Part shown: in pieces, positions 55,160 to 64,000 of the stretch
Layout of the letters: the number at the start of each line of letters is the position of its first letter
How positions within the stretch are numbered: the stretch's first letter is position 1
Position numbers and translations under genes: made by a program
Origin: BPJU01 sp964425225
GTDB lineage: Bacteria > Planctomycetota > Planctomycetia > Pirellulales > Pirellulaceae
Reading direction: 5' to 3'
NCBI GenBank assembly: GCA_964425225.1
Contig: CAYRMD010000019.1
Span: 3,923 to 67,922, forward strand
DNA: 64,000 nt
The notes under the pieces: generated by a model
What the model was told of the DNA's origin: nothing
Database searches by the model: none
Seen by the model: only the letters and a program-made list of their open reading frames with translations

Positions 55160-56962
55160 ATGGAATCTTTTCAACAGCCTCCTGTAAACCGGACACCGCC
55201 TAAACCATCATTTAGCGCTGCTAGATCCCCGGAATACGAACCCTCGCAAACTCCCAGGATTTCCGCGGCAGGCCCGCCCACCGATTTTCCGCCTCCCATA
55301 TCCGGGCAAAACTTCACACCGATATATTCTGATTCTCCAAGGTGGCCGCCGCTTACTAATCAGCCAACTGGTCAGGGTAATCGTGTTACTGCAAGACCGA
55401 ATGCACCTGTTGGTCCGGTTTATTCACCTCCCATTCCCGTTCTCCCTAGTGCAACAGCTAGGAATCGTGCACCGGCACGTCCGCATGCGATCGATACATC
55501 GATCAGCGGCGATGCGACGGTATATCCACAACCGGTGACGGACAGTTCTAAGCCGGTTCGGTCTGAAGGTCTGAAAGAAGAGGTCGTCGCCCTGAGTAGC
55601 CCGGTCCGCATACGTGTCGTAAAAGTCTTAAGGCAATCACCGCCGTGGCTAGTGAGCCTGGTGGTGCACATGGTGTTGTTGATAGTCTTAGCACTGATTA
55701 CGGTTCCCAATGCGCGTCTTGTGCCGTTATCGCTGGAGCTTGGCTACACCGATTACGCAGGCCAACAATTGGATGTATTTGAGGCATTCTCGTTAGACGA
55801 TGTTTCCGATCGGCTCGAAAAGGATTTGGCAAAGGCCGATCTGCCGGTCGAAGACCCCTTGGCAGCACCTCCCAGGCTGGACATCACGAGTCTTGCGCCG
55901 GTGGCAGTGAGTAGCGAGCGCGATGTGCCCGTAATCGGTACCTTGTTGGAGGGGCGTCGCGTCGGCTCGAAGGAAGCGTTATTAGCAGCGTATGGTGGAA
56001 CGGCAACCACCGAGCAAGCGGTGCGATTGGCTCTGGAGTGGCTCAAGCGCCAACAACAATCGGATGGTTCGTGGCGGTTGGACGGACCGTATCCGGATGG
56101 CGGGTTTGACGAAAACCGAGTGGCTGCGACGGCCATGGCGCTACTTGCGTTTCAAGGCGCCGGGCATACCCATCAGACGGGTGAGTTCGCACCGGTGGTC
56201 CGCCGGGGCAGTACGGCGTTACTGAAAATGCAAGACCAGGATGGGAATTTCTTCTATCGCGGACCCAGACACCATCGACTCTATTCTCAGGCAATGGCTA
56301 CGATCGCCGTTTGTGAATTGTATGGCATGACCAAAGACGACAAGTTGCGCGGGCCAGCGGAACGTGCTTTGGAATACTGCATCAACATTCAAGCTCCAGA
56401 AGGCGGATGGCGCTACGATCCGAAGGTCGACAGTGATACCTCGGTAACCGGTTGGTTCGCCATGGCGCTGCAAAGTGGTCGGATGGCTGGCTTGGTCGTG
56501 CCCAGTTTCACTTTAGATAACATCGCCAAGTACTTAGATTCTGCTCAAGTCGATGACGGTAGCCGCTATGCCTATCAGCCCGGAGGCGGTGCGCGCATCT
56601 CAATGACGGCCGAAGCTCTGCTGTGCCGTCAGTATCTGGGCTGGTCGCGCAACGATGCTCGATTGGTGCGAGGCGTAGAAGAAATCCTGCGCAACCCAAT
56701 CACCTGGGACAGGCCGAACACCTATTATTGGTACTATGCAACTCAAGTGCTACACCATATGGGCGGGAACTACTGGTTCGAGTGGAACAAAGTCATGCGC
56801 GAGGTAGTGCCGGCTCACCAAGTGCGTTCCGGACCACAGGCCGGAAGCTGGAATCCGACCGCGGATGCTTTTGACCGCCAGGGTGGAAGGCTCTATGTGA
56901 CGTGCTTGTGCACCTATATGTTAGAAGTCTATTATCGACACTTGCCCATTTATCAACATTGA
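55160..56962 (+). CDS. Membrane protein with squalene-cyclase-type repeats
   Basis: 600 residues. N-terminal 160 residues are Pro/Ser-rich (disordered), then one transmembrane helix at about 173-192 (LVSLVVHMVLLIVLALITV), an acidic spacer, and an alpha/alpha-barrel domain like prenyltransferase/squalene oxidase repeats: LALEWLKRQQQSDGSWR, LLKMQDQDGNFFYRG and EYCINIQAPEGGWRYDP, each with the QxxDGxW-type core. It lacks the DxDD of true squalene cyclases as far as I can see, so it is probably not a cyclase. Such planctomycete proteins are common; function unknown. Confidence 0.88.
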   Translation: MESFQQPPVNRTPPKPSFSAARSPEYEPSQTPRISAAGPPTDFPPPISGQNFTPIYSDSPRWPPLTNQPTGQGNRVTARPNAPVGPVYSPPIPVLPSATARNRAPARPHAIDTSISGDATVYPQPVTDSSKPVRSEGLKEEVVALSSPVRIRVVKVLRQSPPWLVSLVVHMVLLIVLALITVPNARLVPLSLELGYTDYAGQQLDVFEAFSLDDVSDRLEKDLAKADLPVEDPLAAPPRLDITSLAPVAVSSERDVPVIGTLLEGRRVGSKEALLAAYGGTATTEQAVRLALEWLKRQQQSDGSWRLDGPYPDGGFDENRVAATAMALLAFQGAGHTHQTGEFAPVVRRGSTALLKMQDQDGNFFYRGPRHHRLYSQAMATIAVCELYGMTKDDKLRGPAERALEYCINIQAPEGGWRYDPKVDSDTSVTGWFAMALQSGRMAGLVVPSFTLDNIAKYLDSAQVDDGSRYAYQPGGGARISMTAEALLCRQYLGWSRNDARLVRGVEEILRNPITWDRPNTYYWYYATQVLHHMGGNYWFEWNKVMREVVPAHQVRSGPQAGSWNPTADAFDRQGGRLYVTCLCTYMLEVYYRHLPIYQH

Positions 56963-57175
56963 CCGAGAGACGAAAGTTCGAGGCCGCAAGTCACACTGGT
57001 GTAGACGCAGTTCTTAGCTGAAGGGATAATTTCCCCTAGGCTGATCTAAGAAGGCAACATCATACGGCCAGCAGCGCTTTGACGTAAGCCTTCTCGATAC
57101 GCGAAAGACCTGAGATAGCGTTTTAAGATCGGCTTTGAGGGTGGCAGCGTTTTTTCTCAAATCGAGGAGATGGGT

Positions 57176-57934
57176 ATGGAATCGGACTGGGATTTTTACC
57201 TTTGCCAACTCAATGGCTGGCCGGCTTCCATATTGTTGGATCTGGCATACGGCGATTCGGGCCCGATATCGGAGTTCGATCAGTGCCTCATCATGAGGCT
57301 CACGCTCCAAGAGGCCCGCGAGGATGGTTTCCCCACACGGGAAGAAAGCGAGCGCTTGGATGAATTGGAGGACGCTCTAGAAACGGCTTGGCTGGAGAAC
57401 AAGTCTGATACACGCCACGTTGGGCGCGTCACGACCCACGGCTGGCGCGATTTCTTCTTTTATTGTCGAGATCCCCAACGCGTGCAACAGCAAATCTGTT
57501 CCGTGTTGCAAGCCTTTCCCGACTATCCACCCCAATTTGCCGTGGAACCAGACCCCGAGTGGCAAATCTATTATGGTTTGCTGTTTCCTTCGGATCGCGA
57601 ATGGCAAATGATCTGCAACGAGCGGTTGCTTCGCCATTTGGAAGAAAGCGGCGACCGACCCGAAATCCAGCGCGACGTTGTACATTGGGTAGCCTTCGGG
57701 TCGCAAGAGAACCGTGACCGATTTGTTCAAGAGGTCGCGCAACGTGGCTTCCAGACGCGTCTGTTAGCCGAATCGGGAACCGACATGCCTTACGGTGTCG
57801 AAGTTTCTCGTCGTCAGAGCGCCGACCGGTCCTCGATCCATAACGTGGTCTTCACCTTGTATGACCTAACCAAAGAGTACGACGGGCAATACGATGGGTG
57901 GGAAACGTCTGTCGAAACCGGGGAGGTGAACTAG
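57176..57934 (+). CDS. DUF695 plus RraB-like protein
   Basis: 252 residues. GAGGAG at 57164-57169 lies six bases before the ATG at 57176; an overlapping ATG at 57170 is too close to it. The first part resembles DUF695 (YLCQLNGWPASILLDLAY, then FYCRDPQRVQQQI and the WQIYYGLLFPSDREWQM segment). The last 90 residues match the regulator of ribonuclease activity B pattern (VHWVAFGSQENRDRFVQEV and AQRGFQTRLL). RraB binds and slows RNase E in some proteobacteria; whether a planctomycete version does this is unknown. Confidence 0.8.
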   Translation: MESDWDFYLCQLNGWPASILLDLAYGDSGPISEFDQCLIMRLTLQEAREDGFPTREESERLDELEDALETAWLENKSDTRHVGRVTTHGWRDFFFYCRDPQRVQQQICSVLQAFPDYPPQFAVEPDPEWQIYYGLLFPSDREWQMICNERLLRHLEESGDRPEIQRDVVHWVAFGSQENRDRFVQEVAQRGFQTRLLAESGTDMPYGVEVSRRQSADRSSIHNVVFTLYDLTKEYDGQYDGWETSVETGEVN

Positions 57935-58159
57935 ACCACTAGGGTGGACACCTAGGTCTGTCTCTACTTCGATGGCACCGAGGATTGCAACGCGAATGGC
58001 GTTGAATCTGACGGTGCTTCGGTTGGCTTCCACCGCTGGGAATTTACTCATCCATTGCCGCGTCGCCCTCGATTTGTATTATGGACCAAGGCTAGTTACA
58101 GGCGCACCTATGTGTGCGTCCCTTTTTGCTAGTGAAGGACAGTTCCGAAAGAAGACGAT

Positions 58160-58825
58160 ATGTGCGGACGCTTTACGTTGCGAACCCCCGCAGCACGCGT
58201 GGTCGAAGTGTTTCAGCTGGATTCAGGCCCTAACTGGAATCCGCGCTTCAACATTGCGCCGACGCAAGAGGTATTTGCCGTGCGGGCCGAAGGCCAGGCG
58301 CGCCATGGAGTTCTATTACGCTGGGGACTCGTGCCATCCTGGTCCGAGCAACTAGATAAATCGGGCCGCATGACCAATGCCCGAGCGGAGACTCTCGCCG
58401 TCAAACCCACGTTCAGGCGGTTATTCCTTCGTCGGCGCTGTTTAGTGATCGCCGATGGCTATTACGAATGGCAAAAGCGTCCCGGTGGCAAGCAGCCGTT
58501 TTTCATCCACCGCACTGATGACGCACCGTTTGCCTTTGCGGCCCTGTGGGATCGTTGGGAACGCAACGGACCGGCTGTGGAGAGTTGCACAATCATTACG
58601 ACAAATGCAAATCGGTTAACCAGTACGATCCACGATCGCATGCCTGTTATTCTCGAACCACAAGATTATGATCGATGGCTCGATAATTCCTATAGCGACG
58701 TCGCAGCACTCCAAAGCTTATTGGCGCCGAATGAGGTTGAGCCCTTGCGAGCCGATCCGGTGAGTACGTTCGTTAACCAGGTTCGCCACGAAGGGCCGGA
58801 ATGTGTCGCGCCGATGGATCCGTGA
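58160..58825 (+). CDS. SRAP-domain protein (SOS response-associated peptidase/HMCES type)
   Basis: 221 residues. The N-terminal Cys2 (MCGRFTL) is the residue that crosslinks to abasic sites in YedK/HMCES-type proteins. Other conserved parts: FNIAPTQEVFAV, LRWGLVPSW, NARAETLAVKPTFR, VIADGYYEWQK (active-site Glu) and TIHDRMPVIL (active-site His). These proteins shield abasic sites in single-stranded DNA. No SOS operator inspected. It ends three bases before the large cytochrome gene, which runs the other way. Confidence 0.92.
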   Translation: MCGRFTLRTPAARVVEVFQLDSGPNWNPRFNIAPTQEVFAVRAEGQARHGVLLRWGLVPSWSEQLDKSGRMTNARAETLAVKPTFRRLFLRRRCLVIADGYYEWQKRPGGKQPFFIHRTDDAPFAFAALWDRWERNGPAVESCTIITTNANRLTSTIHDRMPVILEPQDYDRWLDNSYSDVAALQSLLAPNEVEPLRADPVSTFVNQVRHEGPECVAPMDP

Positions 58826-58828
58826 CGT

Positions 58829-61800
58829 TTACCAGTCGATGGCTGGCCCCACTGTATGCAGCGTGTAATAGGCCTCGGCCGGGAAAAAGAACTTCTCCGA
58901 GTCATTCGTCAAATTCTTACAATGGAACTCATACACAAACCCGGTTCGCAACTGCTCGAATTTCAAATGTACACGACGTTCGTCCGGTGCCACGCGAATT
59001 GCAGCGATGCGTTCACGCCGCCGATCCACATCGGGCCCACCGTAGGCCGGTGTTGGAATTCGCCGATATGAACTCACAGCGTAACTTTGCGGATCCGACG
59101 CTTTTTGCACATTTATGGGCCCTGTAAATTCGAGTTCAAAACCGTCGGCTACGGCACGCACTTGGCGAATGCCTACGGGAAGCTTTTGCCAATCCGGAAC
59201 CAATCGGATTACTTCGCCGATATTATTACCACCTCCCCAACCACTATCGCGAAGCGAACCAATGTAAATATGTCCTTGTGGCGATACAGCGCAGGCTACC
59301 GGGCCGAGAAAGCCTCGACCGTCCCCCAACGCATCCAAGCTAAACGGGTACGCGCCTCCCTGTAGCACGTCACCAACCGCATCGATCGTCATGCGAATCA
59401 ATCTGCGCGTGTCATACTCGCAGCCAATGAGATGTCCTTCGAACGGTCCGAAGGCCCGAGCCGGACCAGCGCGCCCCATTGGGGTCTCCAAAAAGGCAAT
59501 ACCGTTGACACTCCGTGTCCATGGGTGGGGTATATTGATCGCCGGCGGCGTGAGCGGCCCAGGATTCACCCCAGCACGTTTCTCCCAGGCATTGATAAAA
59601 CCAAAGTGAGCACCGGGGCGCACATGGTTCAGTTCGTTGAACGGATTGTAATTACCCTGGTTATCCGTAGCAAACAGCCAACCATGTCGATTCCGCGCCA
59701 GGCCCATCGGAAAACGGTGTCCGGCACTGATCGGCGCGATGCGAAAAGGCCACTGTGTTTCTTGAGCTCCGTCCGTCGGGATTAACCGCAGGACCATACC
59801 TCGATAAAGCGCTGCTTCGAACGGGCGTTCATCTTGCTGACACGGCAGGGCAATGTAGTAGCCACCTTCCCCGTCTTCAGGCAGTCCTACGGCCCAATCG
59901 TGATAATCATCCGTATGCCCCCAACCGGCAGCCAGTGTCTCCATTCGATCGATCCATCCGTCACCGTCCTTATCCGATAAGCCCAAAAGCGCATATTTGT
60001 TGATAACGACCAGTTGTTCACCCCGCATCGTCAATCCGTACGGAGCAGCTAGCTCGTCCGATATCGGCTCGATTCGGTCCTCCCAGCCATCTCCGTTATC
60101 GTCCGTAGCCCGCCAGATGCGGCCCTTTAGCGAGCTGATGAGCAAGCGTCCCTGGCTGTCCCATGCTAGCCCGGTCGGCATGATCTCGTCGGTAAACGGA
60201 AGTCTCACCGCTTGAAAACCGGGTACCATGGGCAGCACTTCCCGAGTCCGAACGCGGCGGGGTTCGGCCTGTGGCGCGAACTGATCCACGGGAAAGCTAC
60301 TGCGATAGCGCACGAGAAAATCGACGCGACCCTCATGCGGCGCAAGTATCACGCTGCCGTCCGGATGCTCTAGCACGCCCGCGGAAGACGATCGTTCAAA
60401 CCAGATTTGTCTCTGTTCATCCAAATACCAACGCAGCGCCATTCCCGGTTCGCCGTGCCCCACCGAACGCGTACTACCTTGCCAGGGTCGGAACACCAAC
60501 TGACATCCATCCGGGATCTGGTTAACCACCAGTCGGCGTTCGAATCCTTGAGGCTTGTTCCACAAGGGCTCAATCTGTTCCGCGACACGCAATACCATTA
60601 CCCTCTGTCGATCTTTGCTCACGAAACGCACTCGGTAGGAAATCGCCACACCTTGTTCGGTATGCTCAACGGCATCGAACCAAGTAAGGAACTGTCCCTG
60701 ACGCTCAGGTTCTAAAGTTTCGCGGTCCGGAAGCAGCAGGCTCCATGCTGGTCGAGGATCGTTAGGCACGACGAGTGACGAGCTACCTGCCTCCCAGAAC
60801 CACGTTTTACCGGAGGTCCGTTGGCGCGCCGCATCTCCGATCCACCAGCCGGCCAACCGTAAGTCACCAAGATCCAACAACACGTTGTGCCGGTTCGGCA
60901 ACGCAAACAAAAGAGCCTGAACGTACTGTTGCCCATCGGCTTGCACCACATCGGTAATGACGACGGTTCTTTCTCGAAGTTCGGGCTGATTCGCCGCACG
61001 CACCACTCGAATCGGATTCGGTGCGGGCGGACGAAACTCAGGCAAATTCAACACATTCCAAACCGCTGCCAATTGCCGTTGCAACTGATTGTCCAACACT
61101 CCCGGCACCGGCGTTTGGATCGCCGGCATTTCGATGCGCGGGACAATTCTTCCTGGGTTGCGGACCCAACGTTCGAACCAAGGCCGCCGAATGCGTTGGC
61201 CGAGCATCGCCAAATTCGGCCCCAGTGTGTGGATAGGGGCATTCGGAGCCCGATTCTTGCCCACCGAATGACAACTCGTGCAACCAAAGCCATCAGGAGT
61301 TACAAGTCGAGCGGCAATGGCCTCCGGGACCGATTCATCGATCAATGGAGGTGTTGCTGGGGCTCCGTCCGGAATGCGGTCCGCCTGAATAAACGCGGCC
61401 ACGAACCCGTCCAAAGCACCTTGAGCCAAACGATACTGAGGCATTCGCACCAGGAGCCACTCGCGGCGAGGCCGATCGACGGCACGAATGGCCTGACGCA
61501 AGGATTCATCATGAAACTTCTCTCCCACGGCGTTCAATGCCGGAGGGAGTAGCGCAGCCACATGAGGCGCAAGCTCCGGAAAAGTTTCCAACAGTTCGGT
61601 TGTCCTTCCGGCCAATCCCAACAAGCTTCCACGCAAATGACACTGTACACAATTGTTTTGCCGAAGAAGATCCGTAAGCCGATCGGCTGACTTCGACACA
61701 TTCATGGCTTGTTTGGGTACCGAGTAGTAGGAAGCCAACGCCTTCTGATCATTCGGTGATAAGCCGTACAAAGGTTGGCGGGATGTCCCACTGCTGCCCG

Positions 61801-63166
61801 CGCAGGATCGTTCCCAGCGCGAGTGCGCCGATAGCGCCGGCAACGGCTGGTCGGGTTGGCGTGCTCCATGAGCTCGATGACACGCACCGCACCGCAATAC
61901 TTCAAAAAGCGATTTACCCTCCTTAAACCGGCTGTCCGTTGTCGCGGCAGGTTGCGTCGGAGCGGGAGCACCTTGCCGCACGAGAAATGCCACAATCTGC
62001 CGCCGCTCTTCAACACTCAAGGAAAAGAACGGCATCCGGTGATCCGGATTAATCTGTTGGGGATTTTCCAACCACCGGTAAAAAAATGACGCTGGTCGTT
62101 TCTCAGCTATCGCGCTGAGATCCCCACCGCCGAAGAGCCCAGAATCTCCTAGACCGTTCAGACCGTGGCAGGCCAAACAGCCCACGGTCAAAAAAAGTCG
62201 GCGCCCGTTCTCGATTTCGTCCACCGACACCTCGTCACGATCAGCTTGCGGCACTAAGCCCGCTGTCAAATATGCAGCCAGCGCTTCGGCCTGGTCTGCG
62301 GCTAGACCGTAATATGGCATGCGCCGGCCGTGATAGTGATCCAAGGGCACATTGAAATTCGACTCGGGGTTACTAGTTGCTGGCGAAATAGTCTCGGCGG
62401 CGCGATTCGTATGGGCAGGTGGTCGATCCATAAGCCACTCCACAACCCAGCGTGGGAAGATATTGCCAGGCAGTTCCACGAGTGATGCAGCGGCTTGAAC
62501 ATCCTCAGATCGCTCGCCATGGCAGGCTTCACAACGCAAGGCGCGAGCTAGCAATCGCCCTCGTTCCACCCATCGCGCTTCGGCTCCGTTTGGCTCGTGC
62601 ATTAAGTTGCGTTCGGTAACGGGTTCCAGAGAGAAATTCGGGCCGGACCAGTAAAGGCCCATCTGAACACCGGGGTCTGAAGCATGCAGGATGACTTCCA
62701 ACGGATGCCAGCCAAAGGACAACGTCACGGGGGACGAGCTATGCCAGCGAAACTCACCCGGTGCAGTTTTCAACAAGGTCATGCGATTGAGTCTTACTTC
62801 CACCGCCCCATTCGTGTAGAGATGGAAGCGATACGGGCCATCCAATTCCGACATCAACAATCCGCGCCAACGCCACTCAACATGCATCATTCCTTCAGCC
62901 GGGACCGTATCCGGTTGCCAAGAGACTTGAGGAACTATTCGCAATCCGATAGGAGAATTTCCTTCGAGGCATTCTAGAATCACGCCAGGTAGATAAGGTA
63001 GCTGGTTCTCTTCGTCTGCTAAACGCTGGGCTAACACCGTCACACTTGAAGGTACCCAAGTGACCAACGTCCAATAGACGATCCACCTTATGCACGATCG
63101 CCATGGAGCGGCTGCAAAACGCACGTCGGACCTAAAGCTTAACTGAGAACCTCTTCGTGTCACCAA
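58829..63166 (-). CDS. 1445-residue five-haem cytochrome/propeller protein
   Basis: A signal/anchor region (RWIVYWTLVTWVPSSVTVL) is followed by a PA14-like beta domain (about 60-195), then five CxxCH c-haem motifs at residues about 212 (CEACHGE), 330 (CLACHGL), 424 (CGACHRA), 506 (CVQCHLR) and 629 (CTSCHSV). After a beta-rich middle region comes a beta-propeller-like part (about 985-1340: GLAWDSQGRLLISSLKGRIW, NKYALLGLSDKDGDGWIDR and MGLARNRHGWLFATDNQGNY), similar to planctomycete membrane-bound dehydrogenase proteins. Likely a periplasmic electron-carrying dehydrogenase; substrate unknown. Start is TTG at 63166 or GTG at 63163; no clear ribosome site. Confidence 0.88.
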   Translation of the reverse strand: MVTRRGSQLSFRSDVRFAAAPWRSCIRWIVYWTLVTWVPSSVTVLAQRLADEENQLPYLPGVILECLEGNSPIGLRIVPQVSWQPDTVPAEGMMHVEWRWRGLLMSELDGPYRFHLYTNGAVEVRLNRMTLLKTAPGEFRWHSSSPVTLSFGWHPLEVILHASDPGVQMGLYWSGPNFSLEPVTERNLMHEPNGAEARWVERGRLLARALRCEACHGERSEDVQAAASLVELPGNIFPRWVVEWLMDRPPAHTNRAAETISPATSNPESNFNVPLDHYHGRRMPYYGLAADQAEALAAYLTAGLVPQADRDEVSVDEIENGRRLFLTVGCLACHGLNGLGDSGLFGGGDLSAIAEKRPASFFYRWLENPQQINPDHRMPFFSLSVEERRQIVAFLVRQGAPAPTQPAATTDSRFKEGKSLFEVLRCGACHRAHGARQPDQPLPALSAHSRWERSCAGSSGTSRQPLYGLSPNDQKALASYYSVPKQAMNVSKSADRLTDLLRQNNCVQCHLRGSLLGLAGRTTELLETFPELAPHVAALLPPALNAVGEKFHDESLRQAIRAVDRPRREWLLVRMPQYRLAQGALDGFVAAFIQADRIPDGAPATPPLIDESVPEAIAARLVTPDGFGCTSCHSVGKNRAPNAPIHTLGPNLAMLGQRIRRPWFERWVRNPGRIVPRIEMPAIQTPVPGVLDNQLQRQLAAVWNVLNLPEFRPPAPNPIRVVRAANQPELRERTVVITDVVQADGQQYVQALLFALPNRHNVLLDLGDLRLAGWWIGDAARQRTSGKTWFWEAGSSSLVVPNDPRPAWSLLLPDRETLEPERQGQFLTWFDAVEHTEQGVAISYRVRFVSKDRQRVMVLRVAEQIEPLWNKPQGFERRLVVNQIPDGCQLVFRPWQGSTRSVGHGEPGMALRWYLDEQRQIWFERSSSAGVLEHPDGSVILAPHEGRVDFLVRYRSSFPVDQFAPQAEPRRVRTREVLPMVPGFQAVRLPFTDEIMPTGLAWDSQGRLLISSLKGRIWRATDDNGDGWEDRIEPISDELAAPYGLTMRGEQLVVINKYALLGLSDKDGDGWIDRMETLAAGWGHTDDYHDWAVGLPEDGEGGYYIALPCQQDERPFEAALYRGMVLRLIPTDGAQETQWPFRIAPISAGHRFPMGLARNRHGWLFATDNQGNYNPFNELNHVRPGAHFGFINAWEKRAGVNPGPLTPPAINIPHPWTRSVNGIAFLETPMGRAGPARAFGPFEGHLIGCEYDTRRLIRMTIDAVGDVLQGGAYPFSLDALGDGRGFLGPVACAVSPQGHIYIGSLRDSGWGGGNNIGEVIRLVPDWQKLPVGIRQVRAVADGFELEFTGPINVQKASDPQSYAVSSYRRIPTPAYGGPDVDRRRERIAAIRVAPDERRVHLKFEQLRTGFVYEFHCKNLTNDSEKFFFPAEAYYTLHTVGPAIDW

Positions 63167-64000
63167 AGTTGGGCCTCGACGAAAGCAAATGTTCCTTTAG
63201 ACGTGATAGTTCACCCTATCGAACAATGAGGATGCTACGGATCGTTCACCACCCGAATAACAATTGGTCTACTCATAGCGTTTTAGCTCATGCTTTGCGT
63301 TTCCGACGGTCCTGCACGATGCAATGCCGAACTAACGCAATTTGGTTTTCAGTCTACTTCGGTGGCAATGCTACACCAAGCCCGGAGATGGTATAACGCA
63401 AAGGCACGCGTGTGCATCTTGGCTGTAGTTGGAATTTGCGTGTACCAGTCTGGCGATGGCGGAAGTTTGCCCGTTTTCCGCGGTAGCTGTCGAAACCAGG
63501 TATCGGCCTTAATGGCTGATGCAATGGTTCGGTCATTTGCCGGGCCCTGGGGTAGGTATGCCTTTTTCGGCCTCAACAAATGTGAGCCGATGCCGGCGCT
63601 TCTTGGTACAGGCATTCCGTCGAGCGAGGACTCAACAGAGCCACAACCGTAAGAAAGCAGCCCATTCAACGCAACGCAATAACGCTAAGGCGCGTAGAAG
63701 ATATCATCCAGCCGTCCATCTCCTAACGGCGTCGTCGTGTCGTGGTGCCTGTAAGCTCAGTGCGTCCAGATCTTGCCTGCCATCAAGAAGTACGCGCGCC
63801 AACGTCCAAGTTGCCTTACAACTCACCGCTCTGCTCGGGGGATTCACTTACAGTTAAGGCGCACACACATCCCTTACCGAAAGTGTCGCGAACCCGGTGC
63901 ACCTCGGGAACGCACGATCGGTAGGGGCGGGTTCGCAACCCGTCCGGATTTAAGGAACCTCTGCATAATTCGCCCGTATTGTACGGAACCTTTTAACAAG
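63167..64000. other. Right-edge region with repeat copies, no gene
   Basis: About 830 bases. Holds a GCAAAGGC-type arm (ataacgcaaaggcacgcg, near 63393) and family A copy 3 from 63549. Overlapping frames on both strands are short and carry no protein features. The window ends here. Confidence 0.45.
63549..63700. repeat. Dispersed repeat family A, copy 3 (left part)
   Basis: gcctttttcggcctcaacaa, acaggcattccgtcgagcga and aacagagccacaaccgtaag match copy 2 (15368 onward); acgcaataacgctaaggcgc with gtagaagatatcatcc continues the arm. The right half, after about 63700, does not clearly align. Confidence 0.6.

Overview
The window looks like a stretch of a planctomycete chromosome, probably order Pirellulales. 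This is inferred from gene content: a PSCyt1/DUF1549/DUF1553 protein paired with DUF1501 proteins, a sigma factor with extra N-terminal helix-turn-helix motifs, a large transmembrane Ser/Thr kinase, a squalene-cyclase-repeat membrane protein, a CehA-type PHP hydrolase and a giant multi-heme c-type cytochrome/propeller protein. Genes are loosely packed and separated by long intergenic stretches that carry diverged dispersed repeats.

Layout. 1-590: 3' end of a type I-G (I-U) CRISPR-Cas gene (csb2) entering from the left. 1030-5000: sdhC-sdhA-sdhB succinate dehydrogenase operon (minus strand). 5400-7650: receiver protein, Tat-exported amidohydrolase, small membrane protein, single-domain globin. 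7800-10100: a graveyard of mobile DNA: IS256-type transposase, serine recombinase and lambda-type phage portal, all broken. 10228-13536: a multidomain fusion of 2-oxoacid dehydrogenase E1alpha, E1beta, a lipoyl domain and a ketoacyl-ACP synthase III, followed upstream by an ArsR-type regulator. 14600-17060: a 2.4-kb gene desert made largely of diverged repeats. 17063-25264: purM, DsbD-like reductase, sigma factor, secreted protein, WYL regulator. 25554-29520: tRNA-Gly, trigger factor, two clpP genes, lipoprotein. 30308-33301: Ser/Thr kinase. 34111-42282: DUF1549/DUF1553, DUF1501, a pectate-lyase-like gene interrupted by an in-frame TAA, and a second DUF1501. 42731-53042: agmatine deiminase, Ca2+/H+ antiporter, RdgB, membrane proteins, CehA-type hydrolase, MFS transporter, ComF. 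53381-58825: hemC, squalene-cyclase-repeat protein, DUF695/RraB protein, SRAP peptidase. 58829-63166: 1445-residue penta-heme cytochrome/propeller protein.

Co-operating sets: sdhCAB (membrane succinate oxidation); tig-clpP-clpP (folding and proteolysis of cytosolic proteins); and the exported 34-42 kb cluster (cytochrome, DUF1501 and lyase, probably polysaccharide use). The most unusual item is the E1alpha-E1beta-lipoyl-KAS III fusion, which could in principle couple oxidative decarboxylation of a 2-oxoacid to priming of fatty-acid-type synthesis on one chain. Second are the intergenic repeat families and the stop codon inside the lyase gene. All assignments come from reading the sequence by eye; no database search was run.
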